Source of the DNA: Serinus canaria
Lineage: Eukaryota; Chordata; Aves; Passeriformes; Fringillidae
Direction of reading: 5' to 3'
Length of the DNA stretch: 64,000 nt
Assembly (NCBI RefSeq): GCF_022539315.1
Contig: NC_066315.1
Location: forward strand, 23,597,649-23,661,648
In this document: positions 13,707-25,798 of the stretch, one piece after another
Numbering within the stretch: the stretch's first letter is position 1
How the letters are laid out: each line of letters starts with the position of its first letter
Position numbers and translations under genes: made by a program
Notes under the pieces: generated by a model
Database searches by the model: none
Seen by the model: the letters and a program-made list of their open reading frames with translations, nothing else
Told to the model about the DNA's origin: nothing

Positions 13707-13712
13707 TTTATT
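13707..13712 (-). terminator. CDK6: Candidate proximal poly(A) signal of CDK6
   Basis: AATAAA on the minus strand, about 605 bases after the CDK6 stop codon. If used, it would give a short 3' UTR that keeps the miR-34 and miR-103/107 sites but loses the rest. The match is a hexamer only and usage is not shown. Confidence 0.35.
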
Positions 13713-13940
13713 ATGATCATCATCATCACTGTTATTTTTATAGAGCAACAAAATGATAAATTAATTTATCCAGGTTTTCAAGTGGGGAAGCACCTGCATA
13801 TCTGCTATGAATGAACAGTAGCTGGATGTATTAACGCACGTATCAGTTAACTGCAGGTTGCAGAGATCTGGTATTTCAATGCCATTCTTTGAATATCACA
13901 GAATAACAATAATAAAGTACCAAATCATACTTCAGCAGCT

Positions 13941-13957
13941 AGAGAGAGAGAGAGAGA
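13941..13957. repeat. AG microsatellite
   Basis: Seventeen bases of perfect AG repeat (CT on the transcript strand), in the proximal 3' UTR, 10 bases from the miR-34 seed match. Confidence 0.95.
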
Positions 13958-13966
13958 TTGCATCGA

Positions 13967-13974
13967 TGGCAGTG
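13967..13974 (-). promoter_or_regulatory. CDK6: miR-34 8mer seed match in CDK6 3' UTR
   Basis: CACTGCCA on the transcript strand, about 343 bases after the stop codon, is a full 8mer site for miR-34a. CDK6 is an established miR-34 target. A miR-103/107 7mer (ATGCTGC) lies 20 bases upstream in the transcript at 13994-14000. Confidence 0.55.
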
Positions 13975-14316
13975 ACTCGATCCTGAAACACTGGCAGCAT
14001 TCAATATTAGAAAGATAAAATGGCAGCAAAACTGGTCAGCAGCTTCTCTTCTTCTGGAGTTTTCCCAGGTAGATAAACAAAACAAAACCAAAACAAACAT
14101 AAAGCTGCAACAGGAGCAGGTCAAAGCCCTGGCCCTTGCATTGCTCTGATAAAAGTAAACTAGATTGATTTCCATGGATAACACATCACAATCCCAAAAT
14201 AAAAGATAAGTGCATAAAACCTCCAAATAATGATCTCACTAGCTATGTGGTTTGTTTGGGACAGTGGCCTTGTCAGCTACATGTCTTGTTCATTTATGGT
14301 TCATCTTCAGTCAGCA

Positions 14317-14463
14317 TTAGGACGCATTCACCTCACTGGAGTTTTGGCTGGATGACACGTGACAGTCCAGATTCTCCTTGAATTTCTCCAGATCATGGAA
14401 ATATGGGTGAGAAAGGGCAACATATGCAGATATTCTTTTGGCTGGGTTGAACGCTAAGCATTT
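14317..14463 (-). CDS. CDK6: CDK6 last coding exon with stop codon
   Basis: This is the terminal coding exon of CDK6: 48 residues and a TAA stop at 14317-14319. The acceptor CAG is at 14464-14466. The protein starts KCLAFNPAKRISAY, which contains the kinase subdomain XI Arg (NPAKRIS, with the conserved PxxR pattern). It continues through LSHPYFHDLEKFKENLD to a short polar tail ending SSEVNAS. Human CDK6 ends at the same length, with a similar Ser/Asn-rich tail of different sequence. From the acceptor to the stop no in-frame disruption is present, so the copy appears intact. The open frame continues 66 bases into the intron, but the intronic part (sequence like VVKTNFFSYFQ) does not match any CDK. 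Confidence 0.97.
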   Translation of the reverse strand, partial: KCLAFNPAKRISAYVALSHPYFHDLEKFKENLDCHVSSSQNSSEVNAS

Positions 14464-15926
14464 CTGAAAGTATGAAAAGAAGTTAGTTTTAACTACAATG
14501 TAAGTTAACAGTGCTGTCATTGCATACATACATTAATGCATACCACCTTCAGTTTATATCAGTATGAGACACAACAGGGTCTCAGAAGGTGGTGCACAAT
14601 GACCATCCATATTAAAAGAAGCAGTGAGGTCACAGTTTAAGGGTATGGCCACCTCAAAAATTACATGCTAGAAAATTCAAGTATTCACAATTTATGAAAT
14701 CCCAGAATAGAGGTTTTCCTTAATTCACATGCACAGGACAGCCTTCATCTGCTTATGCTGTGTGTTCAGCTTCTGCCTCATCTTCCTAGTTGCACTTTGA
14801 TGGCCCTCCTTCCTGATCTGTATCCCAGCCTTTGTCCAGCCAGCACTGAAATCTCTACCCTAGCCTTGCGTTTATACCTTGTTCTTTATGGCATTCACCT
14901 CCATGTATTATTCTTCCTACTGTTCTTGTCTAACCAGTTCCTAGTCCTACTTTCTTTTCTTGTATCAGAATTTCTATCATTTCACTCCTGAAATTTAATT
15001 CAGTGACTTCCAGTTCTACTCTCCCCTTTCATCTGTGGCTCCCACTTATTATCTCTTTGCCTGGCAGGAACAGATCTCTTTCCTACCTCACCTTCTAGGC
15101 ACAGATATTAATCTCCTTCCTCCCTCCCTCCTTCCCTCTCTCCCATCATGCCTCACACTCACTGAGCTCTTGGCCATATATTATTCCTTCTTGTTCCTAG
15201 AATCTAACTCTTGTTCCATGTCTAGCTTCCCCTTCCAGGCTGTCTGCAAACACAACAGATTTTTCTCATAGCAGTGTTTCTCCCCTGCCATTTCAAATGC
15301 CCAGCTTTCTGCAGCTGGGAGCTGCTGTCATGAGGACACTGCAGGGACCATCTGCTGTTGAGATAACCTTGGCCAGAGACAGCAGCTCCCGAAGAGATGC
15401 ATCAAGTCTTTCAAGAATTGCACTCTACCTAGCTCACATGAATCAAGATCTTTAGAAGACTTCTGGAGAACAAAATCTAAGATTTCAATAAGCACAGCAT
15501 GAAGCAAACTGATGCAAGGCCATTCCCTATATTCCATTTCAAGACTGAATTTCAGAACTGGGATTTCTAATGTATCTATAACAATGATGGAAAGAGCTGC
15601 ACCAGCCCAATTCTTTTGCTTCTGTTCAGCCTTCCCATTTGCAAGAGGCAATAATTGGTGAATTCAAAGTGCAAAGTTTTCAGCATTCAGTAGAAGGCTA
15701 GCAGATGTAATCTGCCACTACAGTCTACTTCCTGCTTTATATGGAGTCCACTATAGCACAAAAATGGTAGATCCATTTCACAGATTAACACCAATTATCT
15801 TAACAATTTTTTGACCTTTTTTTAACTAACTCCGTTAAATGGGAACTTCCATTTTTTCTTGGCAAGTTGCATGCACAGTGGGAGCCACCAGTCATGTGAG
15901 GCAGGGAACAACAAATGGAAACTCAC
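14464..15926 (-). other. CDK6: CDK6 last intron (about 1.46 kb)
   Basis: This intron lies between the 136-base exon and the terminal exon, with GTGAGT donor at the high-coordinate end and TTTCAG acceptor at the low end. The interval from roughly 14745 to 15300 is strongly pyrimidine-rich on the plus strand, and so purine-rich in the transcript, with a pure C/T run at 15112-15144. Open frames on the plus strand here are low-complexity Leu/Ser/Pro-rich products of that bias. I see no gene in it. Confidence 0.93.
15112..15144. repeat. Pure pyrimidine tract
   Basis: Thirty-three bases of only C and T (CTTCC and CCCT units) on the plus strand, polypurine in the CDK6 transcript. It lies in the last intron. 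Confidence 0.9.
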
Positions 15927-16062
15927 AAGAAGCAAGTCTTTGCCTACTTCATCGATATCTGGTACAAATTTTTCAATGGGTTGTGCGGGTCTAGAAGTAA
16001 AAGCATTTCTTGGAAGGGCAACATCATTAGGCCAGTCCTCTTCTTCTGGGAGTCCAATTACA
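15927..16062 (-). CDS. CDK6: CDK6 coding exon (human exon 7 equivalent), kinase C-lobe
   Basis: This 136-base exon encodes the CDK6 C-lobe from VIGLPEEEDWPNDVALP to DIDEVGKDLLL. Its first base (T, after a GCAG acceptor at 16063-16065) completes the split Asp codon. The frame ends exactly on a Leu codon before the donor GTGAGT at 15921-15926, so the next exon starts in phase 0. The motif IGLPxEEDWP and the following ALPR are diagnostic of CDK4/CDK6. Differences from human CDK6 as recalled cluster in the loop after ALPR (NAFTSRPAQPIEKFVPDIDEVG), a segment that is also variable between CDK4 and CDK6. All exon lengths sum to whole codons (110+51+136 = 99 codons), which supports the gene model without a frameshift. 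Confidence 0.97.
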
Positions 16063-19000
16063 CTGCAAAATGAAAAACATAATGTTAGGTCTGAACATTT
16101 ATGCAGTTTTCCCTTCATATTGATTACACTGAGTGGCATTTTGTAAGTATTTTAGTTTAAATGAGCTTAAATGCTTAACTCTACAGTAGTGCAATAATCT
16201 CTGTGAATAGAAGCTGATAAACATAGGCCCTCAATGTGCTTGGTTGAAATAATTTTGTGGGTAGCACAATTTTCTGGCCTCTCAGTTTTCTGTCTTTTTA
16301 TTGAAAAAAAGACTGAGTGCTTTAGAAAAAACGTTGTTTAGCTCTTGACTGGATGGTGCAACATATGTCACTCCAGGATGATTAAAAGCAGTAAGTTTCA
16401 AAGGGGAATTGCGTGCAAGGATCTTTTTTCACAAGAATAGGGACTGAGAGAAGAGTGTGGGTCAAGATGAGGGTAAGGCAATAAAAGGGATGTTTCATAA
16501 TGCTTCAAAGCTCCGTGCAGTAATTGTTGCCCAAATTTAAACAATTATTTGCTTCACAATGCAGGTTTTAAAGTCTCAATTTAGAAATGGCACTTGAGGA
16601 TCTTTGTGGTTTTGCTTTCAATAGTATTTTAGCTTTTCTTTACTCTTAAAAAGAATATTTTAATTTCTTAAAGTATTATATTTCTTTGTTCTTTAAATTA
16701 TATAAGATATTTATACTTATTAAATAATCGTGCTGAGTTCTGAAACTCAAATAAATTAAATAGGTAAACCACCAACAAAGAATTATGTCTCATACATTTC
16801 ATATTTTAGTCAGATGTTTATATTTGTGGGGTTGAAAACCAGATTCTGGTGGAAATTCTGAAAAAGCTCATACATTACTTGTTTGGTTTCAGGGAAAATA
16901 AATTTTTATAACCTGCAAAATTGAGATTTTCAATGGAAACACTGGCAGGGTAAGACATGAAAGAACAGAAAAACGATGTCGCTGAGTACTTGGGCTTGCA
17001 CAAAGGCCAGTGCCACTAGGGAGCAGCATTGACCTTTTTTCTCACTGAGTTTGTCACAAGACTGGGTGAGGCCGTGGGCCAACCACATGGAGGTAATTCA
17101 TAGGTTACCTCAGCAAACGTAATGGAATTACCCCAACTGTACCTATGTGGATTTTAGATTGTAATTTGGCTTACCTAAAATACCTCTGAAAATACCTCTG
17201 AAAATTAGTATGTCCTCAAAAAACCAGCATGGTTGGAAGGGCAAAGCAATTAGTGTCTCAGGACAATTAAATCCAACTACATCTAGACGTACCACAGCTC
17301 TTGGGAAATGCTAAGCTGAAGCTGTATGAGAAATCACACTTCCCATTTATCAGTGTGGCTGTAGGGCAGCCTCCCTGGCCATGGCAGTTCAAGCCTTTTG
17401 ATTAGCTATTTCAGGATCTGGTTCCCATATTAAATATAATACAAATAGCATCGAGGATGGGAGAGTTGAGTATTTTAAAAAACAGTGACATTTAACCTGT
17501 CATTCGAATGTGTTTGGTTAGTCCCTCTGTTTTGTACGACTGCACAGCAGAGCGGGACTGGGGCAGAATAAGGGCAGGCACAGGCAGAGCTACTGACAAG
17601 AAACCTGTCAGAGAGGGGTGGGCTGGACAAGACTGAGTGCAAAGGAGAGACATTTTTAGTTACACACATGTAGTTCTCCAAACCCCTTAATAATGAGTGT
17701 CTGAGGAGCTGCTCCCACTCTAATGGTCCAGTAGCATCACCATTTCAGTGACTAAGTTCGGGAGTAGCTTGGGAAAGTTTCACCTCCTGCCAAAGGTTCA
17801 GGCCTGGTCTTGAGAAATGCTGAGTACTTTCCACTCCCATTGATCACAATGGGAGACAAGCCTGTTCAAACCATTGCAGTTCAGCCTGAAATCTATGAGG
17901 ATATGCCACAAGCTGGAGGTGTCCCAGAAATGCAAGAAAACGTTTTGAGCATGTATGGGGGATTTACTCTTATACACAGTGGAATTTTACTGACACAAAT
18001 CACAATGCACATGCAAAGCAAAGGCAGACCACAGCACCATTATCTGAAAGGATACATCAATCTAGATTGCACAGAAATCCTGAAACTTCCTTCTGTCCAA
18101 ACTGATCTCTAGAATGAGTCACTACTGCAGAAAGAAACCCTCCTACAAGAGCTGGGCCTGACTGTAGGGGGTTCTCCAGCTGTGAAAACACAAACACTAT
18201 TTGGCATAACCCCTCAGAATCCAAGACAGAAACTTCTCAACTATTTAGGAAGAACTGTACAAAAGAAGCAAACCCAAACTTTCTCTTTAAGTAAATGTGC
18301 AATAAGGAATTTCGGCTAAATTTAGCACAGCATTTTCTTTTCTTACTGAATTCTTTTCTGCACAGGTAATCTCAGCCCCTAGGGATGGAAAGATCCCTGT
18401 TGGAGGCTGCCACTAGCAGCTATACATTTAATCCTAGCCCAGTTAATTTTCATTTTCCCCTTAAATGTTACAAATGGAAGAAATCACAGCTATGTCTTTT
18501 TTAATTGTAAAATATGTTGCATGTATCAAAGCTGTCTTCATTTAATAAAGCAGAATTTTGCAGGACTAAAGAAGTAGTTTTGGCAGAAGAAGAAAAAGTA
18601 AACTGTAAGGACTGATTTTTCTGGATTGGGCAGGAAGAGCTATTTAGCGCATGACAAATTAACCACACAAGTGAGTCACATACTCATGGTATGGTATGCA
18701 GGAAAGGGAAGTCAACTGTGTGAAATCAAGACCTGTAATTTAGAAACCCCACACTGAATAATGAAAATGTTTAGAAACATATCTGTTATGATTTGAGAAC
18801 TGGAAACAGGATTAAACAGAGAAATTCATTATTTGTTCAGTTTAAGCTTTTCTTAGAAATTTTACTATCTTCTCTTTGGAATATCTTCAAGAAAATAACA
18901 TTTTGGAATAATACTTCTCTCGCTCTCTCTGTGCTATCTACTTCTTTTTCCATCCAGATCCCTGGATCCCTGCAGCCCCTCCATACAGAAAGGGAAGACA

Positions 19001-19889
19001 GAGGTGCAGAGGCAAACAGGCATTCACCCTCTGGACTGGAATCAGCTCTGTGTGGTTCTGATTTCCTACCTACATGATAAGTACATCAGATATTAAATTT
19101 ACAGGCCTCTTAAAAATGCAAAGATGTTCCTCAGTCTGAAGAGTTTTTACAAGGAAAAGTAATATAATCCTACTTAATTATCATATTGGTAATATCAGAA
19201 TTTTGGATGAGAAGTATTACACCTCAAAGAGTTTAGAGTCTGCCTGCCTCCTTAACATATTTGATGTATCTGAAAAATACAAACTCCTAGAACTGTAAAA
19301 CGGTTTTAAAATAAAATTGTCTCTGAGAAAGCACATATTAAAATGCTGATATTCCTCAGTTCTCACAGTTACCTTCCAGACCAAAATATGGACTGTTAAC
19401 AGGCTACACAATAAATTTTAAAAGCTAACATATTTTTTTATGTTTGGAAGTCTTTTCTGCAAAGATGATGTTGGTAATGATCCTAGAGATTTCAGCTTTT
19501 AATGTATTCTAATGTTGTTTTCTGCAATGCACAAAGAAAAAAATGAAAAAAACCTCCTGTGTTTGTTTACATGGAGAGAATCTCTTGCACTTAACTGTTT
19601 ATGAACATGTATGAATGGTACATGCATAGCATGTTAAGGAGACTTCAAAAGCCCAAACCCAGAAGTCTCCTAACTTCCTGATGATGGCTAACAGTTTTGC
19701 AGAACTATATTCCATGTGGCTTCCTCCTTCCATTCTGACACAAAATACACAGAAATATCATATTGCATGCCATAGCAACAGGAAATATGGAAATTCTAGT
19801 CACATTATTGCATAAAAACATGGCAAAGAAATCTCATAGGGTTTCAATGTTAAACAGATACTGACATAAGGCAATTGGTTATTACTTAC
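16063..19889 (-). other. CDK6: CDK6 intron between the 51- and 136-base exons (about 3.8 kb)
   Basis: The intron is AT-rich and bounded by GTAAGTAA donor and TTTTGCAG acceptor. A 12-base tandem duplication (ATACCTCTGAAA twice) lies at about 17180-17205. No interspersed repeat, RNA gene or supported coding frame was recognised. The 100-residue plus-strand frame at 17810-18112 resembles no family I know. Confidence 0.93.
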
Positions 19890-19940
19890 TCAAAGATTTT
19901 TCCTAGTTGATCAACATCTGAATTTCCACGGAAGAGTGGT
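19890..19940 (-). CDS. CDK6: CDK6 coding exon (human exon 6 equivalent), 51 bases
   Basis: This is a 51-base micro-exon of CDK6. Its first base completes the Lys codon from the preceding exon. It then encodes PLFRGNSDVDQLGKIF and leaves two bases (GA) of an Asp codon. The FRG and QLGKI residues are the start of helix G and the CMGC-family segment after helix F. On the minus strand it is preceded by an 11-T polypyrimidine tract and CCAG (acceptor at 19941-19943), and is followed by GTAAGTAA, a near-perfect donor. Its length and phases are the same as in the mammalian gene. Relative to human CDK6 as recalled, residue 222 is Asn rather than Ser and residue 232 is Phe rather than Leu. It is too short to call as a free-standing frame; identity rests on the protein match plus phase continuity with both neighbours. 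Confidence 0.96.
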
Positions 19941-22900
19941 CTGGAAAAAAAAAAAGTTTTTAGGATGTGACTTGCTTGAATTAATATAAATTTATTTAAC
20001 TGTCACTGCCAGTTGCCAATGCAGGGTGAAAACGTGGTGGGGGTTGAGACTTCATCTTCTGCTATCTTCTGCTTCCCTGCTTTATCCAGTCTGCAAGTGA
20101 ACCTTTCAAGTTTCTACTAAAACTAGAAACAAAAGGGGACAGATGACACATATTTTTAAATACACTACTTTTGAAAATTTAATTGTGCCCTTTGGCATGA
20201 ATGACATAATTTTCCCTCAACTTATACCTTCCTATGAATTTTATCATTAACAAAATTGTTTTCATTACAAAGAACACTAAAATAGCTGCTAAGAGAGACA
20301 AAAACAGTGAATATCATGCAATTCATTAAAACATAATAACATTAGAGATTAATTACTATGAAAATAAATTGAAATTTAAATTTCCTGCATACTGCATATT
20401 GGAAATGTGCTCCTAGGTTTAAGGGGCCAAATAAATGACAATGGATTCATGAAGGTCTGTAAACAATGGGGTGTGAAACAGTACAGAATTTACCTTGAAG
20501 TAGAGGAATACTTCTGCTGCATAAATAAAGATACATTCAGGAAAGAAACAAATTGTTAGGCTGAATGTCCAAAGACTTTCAAGAAAAAAAAAACCAAAAC
20601 AGTGACTAAAAATACTTTCAGACACACTTTTTCTTTTCAAAGTGCAGTTTAAAATATTTTCACTCATCATGTACAAGATGCTATCACCCCACAATGCCAC
20701 TGTAAAATATGAAATTCTGATTTGTATGGCAGTATGGCTGTATTGCCAGCTTTGTGTTGAACAACAGTGCACTTTTATGTTGAAACTCCCAAGATATTCC
20801 AACATTTTACTGAATAAGGATCCAGCCAAGAACGAGCAATCTGTGAAGATCAGGCCACAGATGTTGTGTACCACTTCGGTTCAACAAATGGTAGATTATT
20901 CCAAGAAACACCACTCACACACACTGCAACTGAGATAGTAACTTGGGTTGACTGATAGTCAGGCTGCCCTCTCTTCTGGATCTCTAAGTACAGAGTATGT
21001 TGTAAACTCATGGTTACAGTTTCTAGAACTGTTCAGCTGAGACACAGTGACTTGACAGACAGTGCATAACCCCCGGCTTCCACTGGCAGTCCTTGCTTAT
21101 GGAGGAACACCCATTCCACGCCTCTCTCCTGTCTGATACAAGTCCATGACACCTGTGGCAGCCAAAGGCACCGTTTCACTGCTGCTTTTCACAGGAGAAA
21201 GATCTCTCCCATCGAGACTGGAGAACAACGAGTAGTCAGCTATGGTCCTTCCCCTCTCACTGCCCATATGCAGGAGCAGGTGTAGGATCTGGATCTCCTT
21301 TTGCTAACTGTGAGTTCATACTGAGAAGTGGCACTTTCCATCTTGACACTCTCACAAAGGCACCAGAGTTCCATGTCACTGCGTGTCTTGTGGGTCCATT
21401 CCAAATACAGTAAGTGGACACAGAGCACTGTGACATTCTTAGACGTGACAATCTCTGCAGAAATCTGGGCCATCAAGAAAAAGCAGTGAACTGGCAGACA
21501 TGCTGTTCTTTGATGAACTAAACATGCATTTTACCTCCTTCTTGTTTGCTGCCATTCAGGTCATGTCATATCAACTTATACTCCAAACTGCTTTGTGCAG
21601 AGACATTGAGAGAACAATTTAATCAAACCTGATTTGAAACCATCTGACATGAGATTTGATCTGATGAAGTAAAATATGGTAGCTGTTACTTGTCCATAAA
21701 GGGCTTTATTTATTTTGATTGTGAATAAATCATCAATAACAGGATTTTTTGCTTCCCAGATACACATGATATTTACTAACTGTAGTCACTTAGACAAGAC
21801 CATTGCAACTCATACTTTAGGTTTTTTGGGTTTAAGCTTTAAGGCATATAGCAATACTGGCTTCTACAAAAACCCACTCAGACAGGAGCATCTACTTCTG
21901 CCCTAAGCTTTGAGCCTGATTTTCAGAACCCTCAATAGCTACAATCCTAGCATTGCTTGTGGCAGCAGACACTCTCTGTATCTGCCAAAGTCAAGCAGAG
22001 ACATTTTTTGGAACTACTGCTTGAAATTATTAACATATAGCTACTTTGAATATTTAATTTCAGCTCCAGCATTAGATTATTGGGCCCTTTAAGCTAACAG
22101 AATCTACACATTCAAATAATCATATCTATGCAAATGGAAAGCTGATTTAATGTTTTAAAATGTATGCTGAACCTTGCATTAACGTGAAAGCCTGGCAATG
22201 GCAGCCTTGTTTGCAAATCACCTTAGGCAGTGTCATGCCAGAACAAGTACAATTCTTGGGATTTTTAAGGAAGGTTTTTCCCATCATTGCTGCTGTCTCA
22301 AATTCACTAAGGACTGAAGCAAGAATTTAAATTCTTTTGAAAGTATAATTATGCAACACAACACAGGTGACCTTCCAACATACTTTGATATTTCATCAAA
22401 ATTAGGTGTTATTAGTTCATCTTTCAGCCTCCTATCCATCCCACCATCATGACTACAACAGGATGCCAACTCCAGGTTAGGCATCACTAGTATAATCAAA
22501 TTTGCCTCACGAATTTTGGCTCGAAGTTCAATTGGAATATTGGATGGATGACTGGGGAAATAGATTCACCTAATCAGCAGCTGCACGAAGCTCTCATTTT
22601 ACATTTTGGCACTAGTTACTCTTTTGTAATGATTTGACAGCTGTCAGTCACATAAAAACTTTCATGTCAAGACACCTAAAGATTCCTTAAGGTGGTCGGA
22701 CATCAGCTGTCTCACCAACTTTGAATTGAGAACACTCAGCAGCCACAGAAAAGTAAAATTTCACCTTTGTTCTTGGTATCTTTCATTTGACTCATACACC
22801 CACTCACTCCCTGAGGTTTATTTATGCAAGCTTGATCCAGAAGTTCTTTCTTGAGTGTATGTTCTCCTCTCTGCGATCATAATCTGTGTAAGACTGGTTA

Positions 22901-23682
22901 AACTCTGGAGCCTGATTTTGTAGAATTCCTTCTTTCTTTCTTCAGAAAAGGCATGGAGCTGGGTTTGCGTCCTGTGGCAGGGGATGTGAGTCTGCCCTCT
23001 GGCTTCAAAAAACACCTAAAATCTGTATCTCAGGAAAGAGGGACGTTCCCATGGATGAAAGAACTATCCATGGGGATGTATTTGCCTTTTGTGTGGTTCC
23101 TCAATCCTCTCAAACATCCCTGACTTTGCTTGCTACAAAATTTATGCTCTGAAGGCTCCAACACCATTGTTGTTACGGAACACACACCAAGTAGGGAAGA
23201 TAGGGCAAGAAGATTTGGAGTGCACATTCAATTTCCCTGTTTGCTCAAGGGGTCTCAGATGGTTCCCACATTTGTTGGTTGTTGCTTCTTTGATTTTTCA
23301 GGGCAAAAGAGCAAGGAAAACATTACGGGGAATATGCAAGTGTCTACCTTGTTTGGCTACTCCTCCTCCTGGCTTTGAAGCGAGGCCATTATCCACTGCC
23401 TCTAGATTGATGCCCACTGTATGGAGGAAAAGCCTTTTCATGTCTGCTGTAGGACCAGAATGCCCTTAGCTGACAGACAAGAAGATACGATGGAGGCATT
23501 GTATTGCTTATGCTGTCCTGCTAACAGAAACCCCTCCTGAGCCAATGAGCAAGTATCTTAGCTCCTCAGGTACAAAATGTGCAGCTGCACAATTAAATGG
23601 ATATTAGCTATGAGTCTGCACTGTGAAAGCAGAAGCACAGGAACACCCTCTGATCACAAAGAAACTTTTTTTTTTTTTACTG

Positions 23683-23857
23683 TGGGGGCGACCAAGCACT
23701 GGCTTGAAGAGGCTGTGGACCCTCCCACCTTGGAGATATTCAAAAGCCATCTGGAGATGGTCCTGGACAACCAGTTCTAGGTGATCCTGCCTGGGCTTGG
23801 ACCAGATGATATACCCAGAGGTCCTTCCAATCTCAACCATCCTGTGAATCTATGACA
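23683..23857 (+). mobile_element. CR1 LINE 3' fragment
   Basis: This is a short CR1 tail in plus orientation. It carries the GACCAAGCACTGGCTTGAAGAGGCTGTGGA block, then TGGAGATATTCAAAAGCC, GGTGATCCTGCCTGGGCTTG and GGTCCTTCCAATCTCAACCATCCTGTGAATCTATGAC, which is the conserved CR1 3' end. It is preceded by an 11-T run at about 23667-23679. No target-site duplication was worked out. It lies in the large CDK6 intron. Confidence 0.88.
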
Positions 23858-25771
23858 GTACAGAAATAAAAATATAGATCACAACATAAGGTTGCAATGG
23901 AAAACCTGCAAATCCTGAAATGTTACCATCTGCTTATAGTTTAAAAGGGCTTGCACCATTAGTTTCCTGGCCAAAAGGCTCTCATACTTATATACAGCTG
24001 AACAAAGTAGATTTAACCATTTACCAACTTAAGGCTCTTTTTCTCTTGTCCATGCCTTAGCTTTTGCTCGTGCTCATGCCGACTTTCACCTTCACTGAAT
24101 ATTCTTTCTATCTGAACTGGATATTATTGTCTGAAAAGCTGAGTTCTTTATTTCACAGACATTGTGTTTCATGTCTGCACTACTCAGTAAAAACTGAGAT
24201 ATAAACATTTCCTAAGCAAGTCTCCACGAAAGGATTTTCCCTGGTGCAACTCTACAGACATGCCAAAGCAATTTTTAAACTATTGTATACAATGACAATA
24301 CAATGACATGCAAGAGATAAATGAGCTTTAACTGTAAACCAGACACATTACTTCTAGATTTTATTTTCAGTCTTTGGTCTACAAAGCAAAGAGAATCTAA
24401 AGCTTTTCATAAGGAAAGTTAGAATTTTCACAAAAATTGGAATTAAAGATACTGATAGGCACTATTCTAGTCAAATATATAACGCAGATGTCTATGATGC
24501 AGACACAAGGAAAAAACCTAAAAACCCACATGTATTGCAGCACAGGAAAAGACTTCTTCAGGTTTCTTGACAGTGACTGACATTTTAAACTAATTAGTGA
24601 CATTCTGATTGGAAACTATCTTTCCGTTTCTGATGTTGGTAAAATGGACATATGGAAGAAAGGTCACATGAAGAAAGAATGTGTTGATGAGTGAAAAAAG
24701 GTAAGAAATTAACTTTCTAACCAAAACATATTACTGAGCTCTCATGATAGTTCTGGAATTGCCAACACAAGGGCTTCCAAAGCTAGACAAGCCTAGTATC
24801 TTTCCAGATATGTAAGAAATAAATGTAAGAAATAACATACAAAATAACTACCTAGATTCTTTCTGCTAGTCCATTTGCTCATTGTGACAACAGAAGTTAG
24901 GAATTCCATCCCCTTCCTTGTTACCACAGAAAAATGATAAGGATAATCTCTTAATTACTAACTTGAATATATACAATATTCTTAGTGAAAAGCCTGTATA
25001 TTGGTGATCCATGTGTACTCAGGGAAGTCCTACAACAACTCCCTAAAATGAGAAAAATGTCATGGGTGGAAAGGGTACAACTTAATATTTGGGCAAGTGG
25101 GGCTTAGACACTCTGGTTGAGAAGATGCTGAGTTGTTTTGGGAAGAAGAGCAGTGAATTCAGAATATGTAACTGCAGCTTTGAAGGCATTATACAAAATG
25201 AGGGAGGTGTTGAATGTCCAGGATTATTTGACACAGTGAAGAAAAAAACGTAAAGAGAAATGGTAAAATGAGGGTACATGGAAGCTGTACATGAAATTTT
25301 AGAATCTGATTGGGTTGTAGCAGTTAAGTCTAAGGAGTTTGTATGTCTGTGTGTGTAAGAGCAATAAAGTGATGGTGAAGAATCTAAAAAAGCTACAGCC
25401 AAGTAACATTTGCCAAGGAATCCTGCATCATGCCATGGGAAACCTGCCAAACTATATAGTCAGAGATATATTAAAAGGATGGGATGGCTTTTTTCTTTTC
25501 ATATTACAAAATGTGAATAGCTAGTAAATAATTTTGTCAGATTCTTAGTTACTCGTTATGAAGAAAATATTTTCATTTTAAGGATTAAAGCCATACATGA
25601 CCTAAAACTGAAATTATGAGATGACTAGAAATAACATGATCTGGACTGTCCTGTGGAAAGCTTTATTCAGAGGGATTATTTCTGAGCTGATTCCTAGTCA
25701 CTCTTGTTGCTACCACTGTTTCTCTTTGACAAATTGCCTGCACAAGTCTGTACTGCAGGTATGAAAAGAGA

Positions 25772-25798
25772 AAATAAAGCAAAAAAAAAAAAAAAAAA
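25772..25798. repeat. AATAAAGC followed by A18
   Basis: An AATAAA hexamer two bases before a run of 18 A. It resembles a retroposon tail, but the preceding 150 bases match no family I recognise, and the hexamer is closer to the run than is usual for a processed transcript. Confidence 0.7.

Larger units (their letters stand above)
1037..14316 (-). other. CDK6: Probable CDK6 3' untranslated region, extent uncertain
   Basis: The sequence downstream of the TAA has no coding potential and no credible neighbouring gene, and human CDK6 is known to have a 3' UTR of about 10 kb. I therefore read most of this stretch as 3' UTR. Minus-strand AATAAA hexamers at 13707, 9859 and 1037 would give UTRs of about 0.6, 4.5 and 13.3 kb. 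Another AATAAA at 8083-8088 is buried in an A-rich tract. Several seed matches for microRNAs that are established CDK6 repressors (miR-34, miR-29, miR-26, miR-124, miR-15/16) lie here on the transcript strand. The true 3' end cannot be fixed without transcript data; the left limit given is only the most distal candidate signal. Confidence 0.55.

Noticed and set aside
20419..20874. 151-residue minus-strand frame in the large intron
   Set aside because: It is rich in Phe, Ser and Ile as expected from AT-rich non-coding DNA, has no recognisable domain, and overlaps another chance frame on the plus strand.
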